DNA from: CAYVQZ01 sp964453435 | Lineage (GTDB): Bacteria > Abyssobacteria > SURF-5 | Length of the DNA: 64,000 nt | Direction of reading: 5' to 3' | NCBI GenBank assembly: GCA_964453435.1 | Contig: CAYVQZ010000005.1 | Coordinates: 1-64,000 of the forward strand | Shown here: positions 8,357 through 16,561 of the stretch, in pieces | How positions within the stretch are numbered: position 1 is the stretch's first letter | Layout of the letters: each line of letters starts with the position of its first letter | The notes under the pieces: model-generated | The model's database searches: none | Seen by the model: the letters and a program-made list of their open reading frames with translations, nothing else | Told to the model about the DNA's origin: nothing | Position numbers and translations under genes: made by a program

Positions 8357-9343
8357 ATGGTCACGAAAAGAACAGACAGGCAGAAGAGAATCATTTTTGC
8401 GCTGATTGCTCTCCTTGTCTCTGTTCCCGTCCTGTGTCCGCCTGCCCTTGCAGCGGAGCGGGAGTACAAGATAGTTATAGTCAAAAGCTGGGATGTGCCG
8501 GAGTACAATACGGCTCTGGAAGGTTTCTTCGAGTCGCTGGCAAAAGAGCGCATTCCGTATGAAAGCGCGACCTTCGATTTGAAAGGGCGAGCAAACGAAA
8601 TAGACTTGATTCTGGGAAAGTTCAAGACATTCAAACCCGACCTCATCGTTACGGTCGGGTCTCGCGCAACCGGAGCGGTGAGCGGACAAGTCAACGACAT
8701 TCCTATCGTCTTTCTCATGGTGTTGTACCCCCTGGCCAGCACGTTCGTGGCAGACATGGCGAGGCCGGGAGCGAATGTTACCGGGGCGGCCATTGATGTT
8801 CCCATCGAGATGCAACTGAGGACGCTGTCGAAAATCGTGCCCCGATTGAGACGAGTGGGGGTGCTTTACAGCCCCCAGGAAACACTGCCTGTCATCCAAG
8901 AAGCCCGCCGTGTCGCCGAGTCCATGAATATAGAACTTTTGGCGGAGGAGGTAAACACGGAAAGCGATGTGCCCGATGCCCTGAGCAACCTGAGAAGAAA
9001 AAGGATAGACGCGCTGTGGTCGGTGGCCGATGGCAAAGTCTTTACGCGCCCATCAACGAGATACATCATCGAGTACGTCGTTCGGCATGGCATTCCTTTC
9101 ATGGGGCCGCATAACGGGTTTGTAAAAGCGGGGGCCCTTGTGGCATTGACCGCTGACTACCGGGACAATGGCAGGCAGGCGGGACAACTGTCAATTCAGG
9201 TGTTGAAGGGTTCCAAGCCAGGAGAGGTTCCGGTCGCCACGCCTCGAAGTGTGGACATGGCGTTGAATCTGCGGGTGGCGAATCATATAGGAGTGAGAAT
9301 CTCTCCGGATATGTTAGAGGAAGCCTCGCAAGTATTCGAATAG
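8357..9343 (+). CDS. ABC-type substrate-binding protein (PF04392-like)
   Basis: A 328-residue protein with an N-terminal signal peptide (hydrophobic 12-30, ending at an ALA-A site), followed by a two-lobed periplasmic-binding fold: YKIVIVKSWDVPEYNTALEG, then DLIVTVGSRATGAVSG and the family-typical DIPIVFLMVLYPLA and ARPGANVTGA. These features match the ABC_sub_bind family of exported proteins. No permease or ATPase gene is adjacent. Instead the gene is fused in expression to the TonB receptor, with its start codon immediately after the receptor stop. It may deliver the imported ligand to a permease encoded elsewhere, or act as a periplasmic ligand sensor. The stop lies 7 bases from the convergent YfhO-type gene. 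Confidence 0.82.
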   Translation: MVTKRTDRQKRIIFALIALLVSVPVLCPPALAAEREYKIVIVKSWDVPEYNTALEGFFESLAKERIPYESATFDLKGRANEIDLILGKFKTFKPDLIVTVGSRATGAVSGQVNDIPIVFLMVLYPLASTFVADMARPGANVTGAAIDVPIEMQLRTLSKIVPRLRRVGVLYSPQETLPVIQEARRVAESMNIELLAEEVNTESDVPDALSNLRRKRIDALWSVADGKVFTRPSTRYIIEYVVRHGIPFMGPHNGFVKAGALVALTADYRDNGRQAGQLSIQVLKGSKPGEVPVATPRSVDMALNLRVANHIGVRISPDMLEEASQVFE

Positions 9344-9350
9344 GTTCTTC

Positions 9351-11567
9351 CTACAGCCCCCGGCGCGTGATTCCGCGCCTCCAGACTGCGATCGTCCAGA
9401 TGCACCATGAAAGCAATCCCAGGCAGGAAATGACAAGACCGCAGGCGACAATTTGGGGACGAAAGCGGAAAACCACGGTGTGCTTTCCCTTTGAGAGCGG
9501 AACAGCGCGAAACACATAGTCCGCCACTAAGACCTTCCTTCTCTCTCCATTGATTTCGGCGCTCCAACCCGGGTGGTACGAATCGCAGAACACCAGAATC
9601 GCATCGTTCTCGGTCTCCACTTCCAGAACAACTTCATTCGCTTTCCGGGAAATAACCCGAACCGACCCTTCGAGGTCCTGGCCATCGGCGCCCGTATCCA
9701 ATTCCGCGGGCGGCTCTTCCAGGACCACCTCCCTGTGCGGGTCGAAGGAAGGCAACCTCATTGTGTCCAGAACCTCACCCGGCCGCACGACGCGATATTG
9801 TCTTACGAGAAATGCGCGGGGTAAAGGCGCCAGGGCTGCCAGTTCGACGGTCACGGCATCCCGGTTCTCGACCGGAGGATTATGGGGGCGTCCGTTTTGC
9901 TGGAATGAATAGACCACCTGATACTTTACCCCTGCAAGCGATGCGATTTTCGGTTCTTTTAACAGTGGCAAGAATTCAGCAAAGCGGGCAACGGGAAAGG
10001 GATGATGGCCGTTGGCGGCTTCGATGCCGAATAGTCCGAAATAGTTCGAGTGCGCGGTATTGTAGACGGCGATTCTGGAACTTGAAATTTCCCCCTCCAA
10101 AAACTCAACAGTCCAATCCCTTTCGAACAAGTCGGCGACGGCCGCCGGAGAATAGTAATTTCCATATCGCAAGGCAAGGTCTCCAAACAGCAATCCTACC
10201 AGCATCAAGGGGCCCACGCGACCGAACCGTCTTCCCGACAAAGACATGGAAGCCACGAGAAAAAGAGAGAGGAGGAGGAAAATACCCGAGATGACAACGG
10301 TTCGAATGTTGTCTCCGGAATGCTTGATGGCGAGAATGGACGCGCCGACAAATCCCGCCAGCAGCGCCATGCCGATGCAACACGCGAGAGCGCGATGTCC
10401 CCACCCCGCCCGGCTTCTGCCAGAGCGCGAAAGGCCGACCATCGTTCCGCCGGCAAGAAAAAACGCGGCGAAATTAAAGAATATGGCGCCGCGGAACGGC
10501 CCCCGAAAACTCCTGATGACGGGGAGACTGCCGAGGAGAGAAGAGATTCGAGTGTTGTCTCCGAGCGAATATATAATGGAAACAACGCACAGGGTCACGA
10601 GCAAATGTTTGCGCTTATCGGTCCAGTGCAACAGCGAGAAACACGCAAGGACGATGGTGACGATCCCGAAGTAGCCGTGACCCCGCCCTTCTCCCTCGAA
10701 CATGGGAATCAGGTAGTCAACGAGTTGATATGGCTCAATCGCCCAAATTCGAAACCAGGGAACACCGGATGCTCTCACGCTAAAACGGGTATAATGCCAC
10801 TCGGGCAACAACTGGGCCGAAGCCACGGTGAAGGCCACAATAATGAGGGCAAGGAATCCCGCGAGCGACCCGGAGATATGTTCATTTTTATGCATCCGTA
10901 TGAAAAGCAACACGAGCGCGTACGCCGTGACCGCAACCAAGGTATAGAAGGTGAACTGCAAACCGCCGCTGAGCAATTGCAAGGCGATGACCATCGCGCC
11001 GAAAAGGCAGTTGCGGGGACGCTGCGGCCCGGCCATCGCGCCGTCGATGAAATAGAAAACGGGGGGTATGAGGAGCATGGCTCTGAGGTTCAATGCGTCG
11101 CCGATAAGGATAGAACCCAGGAAGAAGCAGTTCCAAAACCACATTGAGCAGAACGCAGCGGCGGTGCGATTTTGAAAAACTCTTTTGAAGAACAGGAAGG
11201 AGAAAACCTGCGCGACGGTGATGTGGGCGAGCAAATCCCAGTTGAAAACCATGTTCAGTGGAATTCCCGCAAGCATGAGAATGAGGTCGAGCGGATAGAA
11301 CGGAGTTCCCAGAAATGCGCCAAGCAGCGGCATTCCGCAATACAGGTGGGAAATCCACAGCGGCGGCTCTCCGCTTCTCAACAAATCGTATGAGACTTTC
11401 TTGAAGAGATAAATGCTGCGACGGATATCCAACTCGCCATAGATATATGTGTTCGTCCACACGAGTTGCCGGAAGTAGTAGACGACAATGGCGAGGAGGA
11501 CGAGAATCAAAAGCGCGTCACGCCAGTCTATCCTGGCGAAGCTGTCATTTTTTTCGGCGGCATCCAT
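9351..11567 (-). CDS. YfhO-family polytopic membrane protein
   Basis: A 738-residue protein with about a dozen transmembrane segments in the first 530 residues and a C-terminal globular domain. The ending is typical of YfhO: DSYHPGWSAEINGERRKV, then YVFRAVPLSKGKHTVVFRFR, and a last membrane helix. YfhO proteins belong to the GT-C-like membrane glycosyltransferase superfamily, and in Firmicutes are linked to glycosylation of lipoteichoic acid; in Gram-negatives the substrate is unknown. The start at 11567 is preferred over the open frame to 11732 because the family begins shortly before the first membrane helix and the upstream part overlaps the recD2 leader. 11582 is an alternative. Confidence 0.8.
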   Translation of the reverse strand: MDAAEKNDSFARIDWRDALLILVLLAIVVYYFRQLVWTNTYIYGELDIRRSIYLFKKVSYDLLRSGEPPLWISHLYCGMPLLGAFLGTPFYPLDLILMLAGIPLNMVFNWDLLAHITVAQVFSFLFFKRVFQNRTAAAFCSMWFWNCFFLGSILIGDALNLRAMLLIPPVFYFIDGAMAGPQRPRNCLFGAMVIALQLLSGGLQFTFYTLVAVTAYALVLLFIRMHKNEHISGSLAGFLALIIVAFTVASAQLLPEWHYTRFSVRASGVPWFRIWAIEPYQLVDYLIPMFEGEGRGHGYFGIVTIVLACFSLLHWTDKRKHLLVTLCVVSIIYSLGDNTRISSLLGSLPVIRSFRGPFRGAIFFNFAAFFLAGGTMVGLSRSGRSRAGWGHRALACCIGMALLAGFVGASILAIKHSGDNIRTVVISGIFLLLSLFLVASMSLSGRRFGRVGPLMLVGLLFGDLALRYGNYYSPAAVADLFERDWTVEFLEGEISSSRIAVYNTAHSNYFGLFGIEAANGHHPFPVARFAEFLPLLKEPKIASLAGVKYQVVYSFQQNGRPHNPPVENRDAVTVELAALAPLPRAFLVRQYRVVRPGEVLDTMRLPSFDPHREVVLEEPPAELDTGADGQDLEGSVRVISRKANEVVLEVETENDAILVFCDSYHPGWSAEINGERRKVLVADYVFRAVPLSKGKHTVVFRFRPQIVACGLVISCLGLLSWCIWTIAVWRRGITRRGL

Positions 11568-11709
11568 TGTTTGAACCCACATGATATTCCATGCATGCGC
11601 CGAAGTCAAAGAACTGGCCGGATTTTGAACTGATGGGCGAACTGGCTTATAATTGAATCGCGCATCAGTAAAGGCGACGAAGGAAGGACTATTGTCGAAC
11701 CGAACAGGG

Positions 11710-13884
11710 ATGGCGAAGAACGAAAACCACATTCTGGCAGGCGTCGTCGAGAAGATTATCTTCTCGAACCAGGAAACCGGCTACGCCGTAGCGAGACTTC
11801 TTCCCGACGGAGGACAGTCAGCGGTTATTATCGGTTTCCTTGCGGGCATAAAGGAAGGCGAGCACATTCGCTCGTTCGGGAGCTGGGAGGAAAATCGGAA
11901 ATTCGGGCTTCAGTTCAGGGTTGCCCGATGCGAGTTTGTCCCGCCTACCTCGGAGAGAGGGATCGAGAAGTATCTATCGTCCGGATTAATCAAGGGAATC
12001 GGCCCCGTTATGGCGGAGCGCATTGTGAGACATTTCGGGGCGGATACCCTCAAGGTCATTGACGAACAACCACACCGTCTCAGGGAGGTGGAGGGCATCG
12101 GACGCAAGACGCTAAAGAAAATAGCCGCCGCCTGGGAAGAGCACAGGGACCAGAGAGAAACAATGATTTTTATGCAGTCTTGCGGCATCACACCGGCGTA
12201 TGCGGCCAGAATAATTAAGGAATACGGAAATTCCGCGAGTCGAATCCTCAAAGAAAATCCCTACCGCCTCATGTTTGATATTCAAGGAATCGGTTTCAAA
12301 CTGGCCGATTCGATAGCGCAGAAAATGGGAATATCCAAGGATTCACCTGAGCGGAGCGCGGCGGGGCTGTTGCACATTCTCAATGAAATGGCGGGCGAGG
12401 GCCACGTGTATGCGCCGAGAGACCATCTAACCGCGAAATGTTCGGAGATGTTGGCGCTGCCAACGTCGCTTATCGATGCCGGCAGCGCGTTGCTCCTGAG
12501 TAACAGGCAGATTTTTGTGGAATCGACAGATGGCAAGGACGCAGTCTATCTGAAGCCGCTTTATGTGGCCGAAACCGGCGCGGCATCCCTCCTCATTCGC
12601 CTTCAGACCTCGTTCCAGCTCATGCCGGCTATTGTTACGGGAAAAGCTATCGAATGGTTCGAGAAACGGAACAGACTGAAATTCAATCCGGGACAGCGGC
12701 AAGCGATCGAGAAGGCGATTAACCAGAAACTGTTGGTGATTACCGGTGGCCCCGGCACCGGCAAAACCACCATCATCCGTGCCCTCGTCGAAATATTGCA
12801 GGCAAAAAAGCAGCGCGTTCAGCTTGCCGCTCCAACGGGAAGGGCGGCAAAAAAGATGGAGGAAGCCGCCGGAATTCCCGCTTCGACCATTCACCGCCTG
12901 CTCGAGTTCAGCCCGCTGAGAATGAGCTTTGTTCGCGACCATACTTATCCGTTGGAATGCGACGTTCTGATCATAGATGAAACTTCGATGCTCGATATTG
13001 CGCTTCTGTACCATCTCCTCAAAGCTGTCCCCGCAGAAGCAAGCATGGTTTTCGTCGGCGATTCCGACCAACTCCCCTCTGTCGGCCCCGGGAACGTTCT
13101 CCGCGACCTGATTGAATCGGGCGTTGTCGATGTGGCCCGGCTCACCGAAATCTTTCGACAAGCAGAAGGAAGCCTCATTATTGACAATGCGCACCGGATA
13201 AACCGAGGTGAAGAACCCTTTTTCCCGGCGGAACGAGCGGGAAACAAGAGCGACTTCCACTTTATAGAGAGGACAACTCCGGAGGAGACCGCTTCCACTA
13301 TCGAAGCGCTCGTCGCCGACCGAATACCGAGCGCATTCGGAATGGACCCATTCGTGGACATTCAAGTCTTGAGTCCAATGCACAAGGGCACGGCGGGAGT
13401 GTCCGACCTGAACGTTCGGCTGCAGCGACTGCTCAATCCGTCGAGTCAGGAGATCACGCACGGAGACCGCAGATTCAAATTGGGGGACAAAGTGATGCAG
13501 ACCCGAAACAACTATGATAAAGACGTCTACAACGGAGACCTTGGGCTTATTCTTTCAATAAATCAGGAGTCTCAACAAGTCACTGTTGATTTCGACGGGC
13601 GCATGGTCGTTTATGAATTCGCAGAACTGAATGAACTCGAGCCGGCGTATGCCATCTCGATACATAAGTCACAGGGTTCGGAATATCGCGCGGTCGTCGT
13701 CCCGGTCATCCCCCAGCACTATATACTCCTTCAACGCAACCTGATCTACACCGCTGTTACCCGCGCCAAGGAATTGGTTGTTCTTGTAGGCTCGCTGAAT
13801 GCCCTGTCGATGGCCATACGAAACGCCGCCATGCAACATCGGTATTCACGCCTGTCGGTTCGCCTGATGAACGCACGGAAATGA
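11710..13884 (+). CDS. recD2: RecD2-type ATP-dependent DNA helicase
   Basis: A 724-residue superfamily 1B 5'-3' helicase of the RecD2 (RecBC-independent) class. The N-terminal OB-like part (1-75) and helix-hairpin-helix repeats (about 80-200, GIGPVMAERIVRHFG and VEGIGRKTLKKIA) are the features that distinguish RecD2 from RecD. The helicase core has Walker A GGPGTGKTT, Walker B LIIDETSMLD and, near the C-terminus, the UvrD-like YAISIHKSQGSEYRAVVVPV. It acts in DNA repair and replication restart. The start at 11710 matches the family N-terminus (MAKNENHILAGVVEKI). It is followed after 4 bases by the RlmB gene. Confidence 0.93.
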   Translation: MAKNENHILAGVVEKIIFSNQETGYAVARLLPDGGQSAVIIGFLAGIKEGEHIRSFGSWEENRKFGLQFRVARCEFVPPTSERGIEKYLSSGLIKGIGPVMAERIVRHFGADTLKVIDEQPHRLREVEGIGRKTLKKIAAAWEEHRDQRETMIFMQSCGITPAYAARIIKEYGNSASRILKENPYRLMFDIQGIGFKLADSIAQKMGISKDSPERSAAGLLHILNEMAGEGHVYAPRDHLTAKCSEMLALPTSLIDAGSALLLSNRQIFVESTDGKDAVYLKPLYVAETGAASLLIRLQTSFQLMPAIVTGKAIEWFEKRNRLKFNPGQRQAIEKAINQKLLVITGGPGTGKTTIIRALVEILQAKKQRVQLAAPTGRAAKKMEEAAGIPASTIHRLLEFSPLRMSFVRDHTYPLECDVLIIDETSMLDIALLYHLLKAVPAEASMVFVGDSDQLPSVGPGNVLRDLIESGVVDVARLTEIFRQAEGSLIIDNAHRINRGEEPFFPAERAGNKSDFHFIERTTPEETASTIEALVADRIPSAFGMDPFVDIQVLSPMHKGTAGVSDLNVRLQRLLNPSSQEITHGDRRFKLGDKVMQTRNNYDKDVYNGDLGLILSINQESQQVTVDFDGRMVVYEFAELNELEPAYAISIHKSQGSEYRAVVVPVIPQHYILLQRNLIYTAVTRAKELVVLVGSLNALSMAIRNAAMQHRYSRLSVRLMNARK

Positions 13885-13888
13885 AGTC

Positions 13889-14647
13889 ATGAAGCAAAGA
13901 GACTATGTGTACGGCCGACGGGCTGTTCTGGAGGTTATCCGCTCATCCCCCGACCGGATAAACAAGCTGTTTATCGCAGAAGGCGCCCACGGACGCACAA
14001 TCGACGAGATTCGTGAACTTGCCCGACAGAAGAGGCTCGTAACAAAGATTCTGCCGAAGCGAGCACTTGATCGGCATGTCGCGGGCGCAGCGCATCAGGG
14101 GGTCGCAGCATCGGTATCACCGGTTCGTTATGCGAACATCGATGACCTTACGGAAGCGTATTACGGGGAAAAGCCTGCTCTGTTGCTTCTTCTGGATGGC
14201 ATCACCGACCCGCAAAATTTCGGAGCAATCCTGAGGACAGCCGACGCCGTGGGCGCTGACGGCGTAATCATCCCGCGGCATCGTTCGGTGAGCCTCTCTG
14301 CGACGGTGGCAAAGCACTCGGCGGGAGCTTCTGAATACGTCCCTGTCGCCAGGACGCCGAACATTGCCGGCATTCTGGACAAACTCGCAGACATTGGTTT
14401 TCAGGTTGTGGGCACTGCCTGCAACGCCTCTGCAACCATTTACGAAATCGACCTTACGAGACCCACTGCGATTGTCATCGGAAGCGAGGGCGGCGGAATC
14501 AGGCCGATAGTTCGGAAAAAATGTGACTTCGTGGCTTCTATTCCCATGTATGGAAAAGTCTCTTCTCTCAATGCAAGCGTGGCCGCGGCCGTTGTGCTCT
14601 ATGAAGCCCTGCGCCAACGCGGTCATCTCTCCGCTGAAGCACCCTAA
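13889..14647 (+). CDS. rlmB: TrmH/SpoU-family 23S rRNA 2'-O-ribose methyltransferase (RlmB-like)
   Basis: A 252-residue protein. The N-terminal substrate-binding domain begins VYGRRAVLEVI. The C-terminal SPOUT domain has the three classic motifs: LDGITDPQNFGAILRTADA (motif 1, with the Asn and Arg), IVIGSEGGGI (motif 2) and PMYGKVSSLNASVAAAVVLY (motif 3, the knot). It is predicted to methylate the ribose of a guanosine in 23S rRNA (G2251 in E. coli). It follows recD2 by 4 bases. Its last 80 bases overlap the 3' end of the convergent GT39-like gene. Confidence 0.92.
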   Translation: MKQRDYVYGRRAVLEVIRSSPDRINKLFIAEGAHGRTIDEIRELARQKRLVTKILPKRALDRHVAGAAHQGVAASVSPVRYANIDDLTEAYYGEKPALLLLLDGITDPQNFGAILRTADAVGADGVIIPRHRSVSLSATVAKHSAGASEYVPVARTPNIAGILDKLADIGFQVVGTACNASATIYEIDLTRPTAIVIGSEGGGIRPIVRKKCDFVASIPMYGKVSSLNASVAAAVVLYEALRQRGHLSAEAP

Positions 14648-16412
14648 ACACACCGAAATATCCGATTGGCTCGTAACGCTCACGCAGATACTGCGCGAGC
14701 ACATCGTCTTTCAAAGCCTCCTCGTCGCCGAACTCATCAATGAGACAGGTTGCTGCCGGGTCAAGTATCACCAGAGGCGTTCGGTCAGATTCTATGCTTT
14801 CTATCGCCTGCATCACCTGATTGTCGAGGAAGGGGCTGCTTGCCAATCCCAGTAGATGGATATTGCCACTTGTCACACACGGACTCGAACCGAGAAACGG
14901 GTATCGAGTTGGATTCTGTCTTTCACTTAAATAATAAAGAAAAGGGGAACAATAGATCACAAAAATGTTTTCATTCGGATGTGTGTTCATCTGGATAAAG
15001 TCGATGAGCGCAGTCAACGTTTGAACCGCTGGCCTTGCCTCGTTGTCAAGCACTGGCACAAACCCGAGGGGCGAACCCAGGGAGACCGGTTCCACCCGCC
15101 TCGCATAGGCAAGCTCTCCGCCCAAAAGAGCTCCCGAGGGAACGAAAAGAAGGACAATTAAAAAACTAACCAGGAATTTCCTCATCCTCCTGACAGTCTT
15201 GCCATGAGCGTCGTTCACCGTCGACGCAACCGACGCAATGAGATATCCAAGCAAAAGATAGCACATCGGCAGGTTCGAGACGAGATGATGGAAATCCGGT
15301 CTTTGCAGAGCTGAAAGGAGGCAAACAGAGGTGGCTGCCAGACACAGCAACGCCACATCGTCTTTTTTTCGACGTCGAAGGCTTGAGAAAATCCAAACAC
15401 CTGCCGCAGGCAGCACGGAGAGAGGAGCGACAACATTAATAAGCAGAGTCATTGCTCGCGAAATTTTCCGGGCGATCTCCGAAGGCCAAAAGAACTGTGT
15501 AAAAAATAAGAGGCTTCTGTCTGTTAGCAACCCGTAAATGTTAGCAAATCCGTCCGCGTCGCTCGTCGCCAGATGGGTCAAAGGGAAAATCAATGTTGCA
15601 GTCACTGCTTCTCTCAGCAACCCCCTCATTGCCAGATAGGCGCCAATGAAAATAATCGGAACGGCAACTCCAAAAACAAACACCACGCTGGCACGTCCGG
15701 CATTGAAGAGCCGGGCGTGACCTCTTTCACGAAAGTACTCGTGAAGAAATAATAAAATACATACGACAAGCCCAAGCATTCCTCCTTTCTGCTGCTGCAG
15801 AACAAAAGTTATCCCCGCCATCATACCGCTTAGCAGGATATTGCGGAATCCGGTTTGGCGACTCATGTAACGCGCTGCGAAAAAAATGCAGAATATCAAG
15901 CTCAACGTACTGTACCAATGCTGACTCGCCACAGGCCACAGGTTCACCCCTGCACATATAAAGAGGATCGGCGCCACTGAAGCAAGCGTTTTGTCGAGAA
16001 ATCTGCGCCCAATGAGATAGAGAGCTGCTGTCGAGAGGGATGCTGTGACGATAAGCGCCAAACGAAGAGCCATCAATGTCTTTCCCAAGAGGGACATCAC
16101 GGCTGCGGTAAGGAAGAAAATGCCAGGGGCGTAATAAACCCAGAAGTCCTTGTAGATTTCCTTACCGGCCAGGATTTCGAGAGCCCCGTAGATATTCAGG
16201 GATTCATCAGCCTGTACACCGACGACGTTCCGGCACAATAACAGAACAAGCAAGTTTATGAGGGCGTAGGCGACGGCCAGCGCGAAGTCGGCGGAAAAAG
16301 GTTTTTTCCTTTCTCCGGAGTCAGAAGAAGATGCCCCCCGATATCCTTTATCGACGCTACAATTCGTGGAGGTCATGTCGGAAGTCATTGACTTTACGGG
16401 ATATAATCGCAT
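14568..16412 (-). CDS. GT39-like polytopic membrane glycosyltransferase
   Basis: A 614-residue protein with about 10-12 hydrophobic helices. After a short charged N-terminus (about 40 residues) and a first helix, the loop VGVQADESLNIYGALEILAG carries the acidic DE pair found in the first extracytoplasmic loop of PMT/ArnT-like enzymes, and the YKDFWVYYAPGIFFL segment is also typical. The C-terminal third (about 440-614) is a soluble periplasmic domain. Such enzymes transfer sugars from polyprenyl phosphate to lipids or proteins; the substrate is unknown. The start is uncertain (16412, 16388 or 16376) because no clear ribosome-binding site is seen. Confidence 0.75.
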   Translation of the reverse strand: MRLYPVKSMTSDMTSTNCSVDKGYRGASSSDSGERKKPFSADFALAVAYALINLLVLLLCRNVVGVQADESLNIYGALEILAGKEIYKDFWVYYAPGIFFLTAAVMSLLGKTLMALRLALIVTASLSTAALYLIGRRFLDKTLASVAPILFICAGVNLWPVASQHWYSTLSLIFCIFFAARYMSRQTGFRNILLSGMMAGITFVLQQQKGGMLGLVVCILLFLHEYFRERGHARLFNAGRASVVFVFGVAVPIIFIGAYLAMRGLLREAVTATLIFPLTHLATSDADGFANIYGLLTDRSLLFFTQFFWPSEIARKISRAMTLLINVVAPLSVLPAAGVWIFSSLRRRKKDDVALLCLAATSVCLLSALQRPDFHHLVSNLPMCYLLLGYLIASVASTVNDAHGKTVRRMRKFLVSFLIVLLFVPSGALLGGELAYARRVEPVSLGSPLGFVPVLDNEARPAVQTLTALIDFIQMNTHPNENIFVIYCSPFLYYLSERQNPTRYPFLGSSPCVTSGNIHLLGLASSPFLDNQVMQAIESIESDRTPLVILDPAATCLIDEFGDEEALKDDVLAQYLRERYEPIGYFGVFRVLQRRDDRVGAGLHRAQRPRPRLH

Positions 16413-16561
16413 AGAATATTCTCGATAACGGTAGATTATAGCATGCTGTCATTCTGGCCAGCAAGGTGCGCGGCATGCATACTCGCGCCTCGCAAAACAA
16501 ACAACGGGGTGCGATTTTTTGCTGACTGAAACTTTCTTCTCTTCGACCATATGTTTGCACA

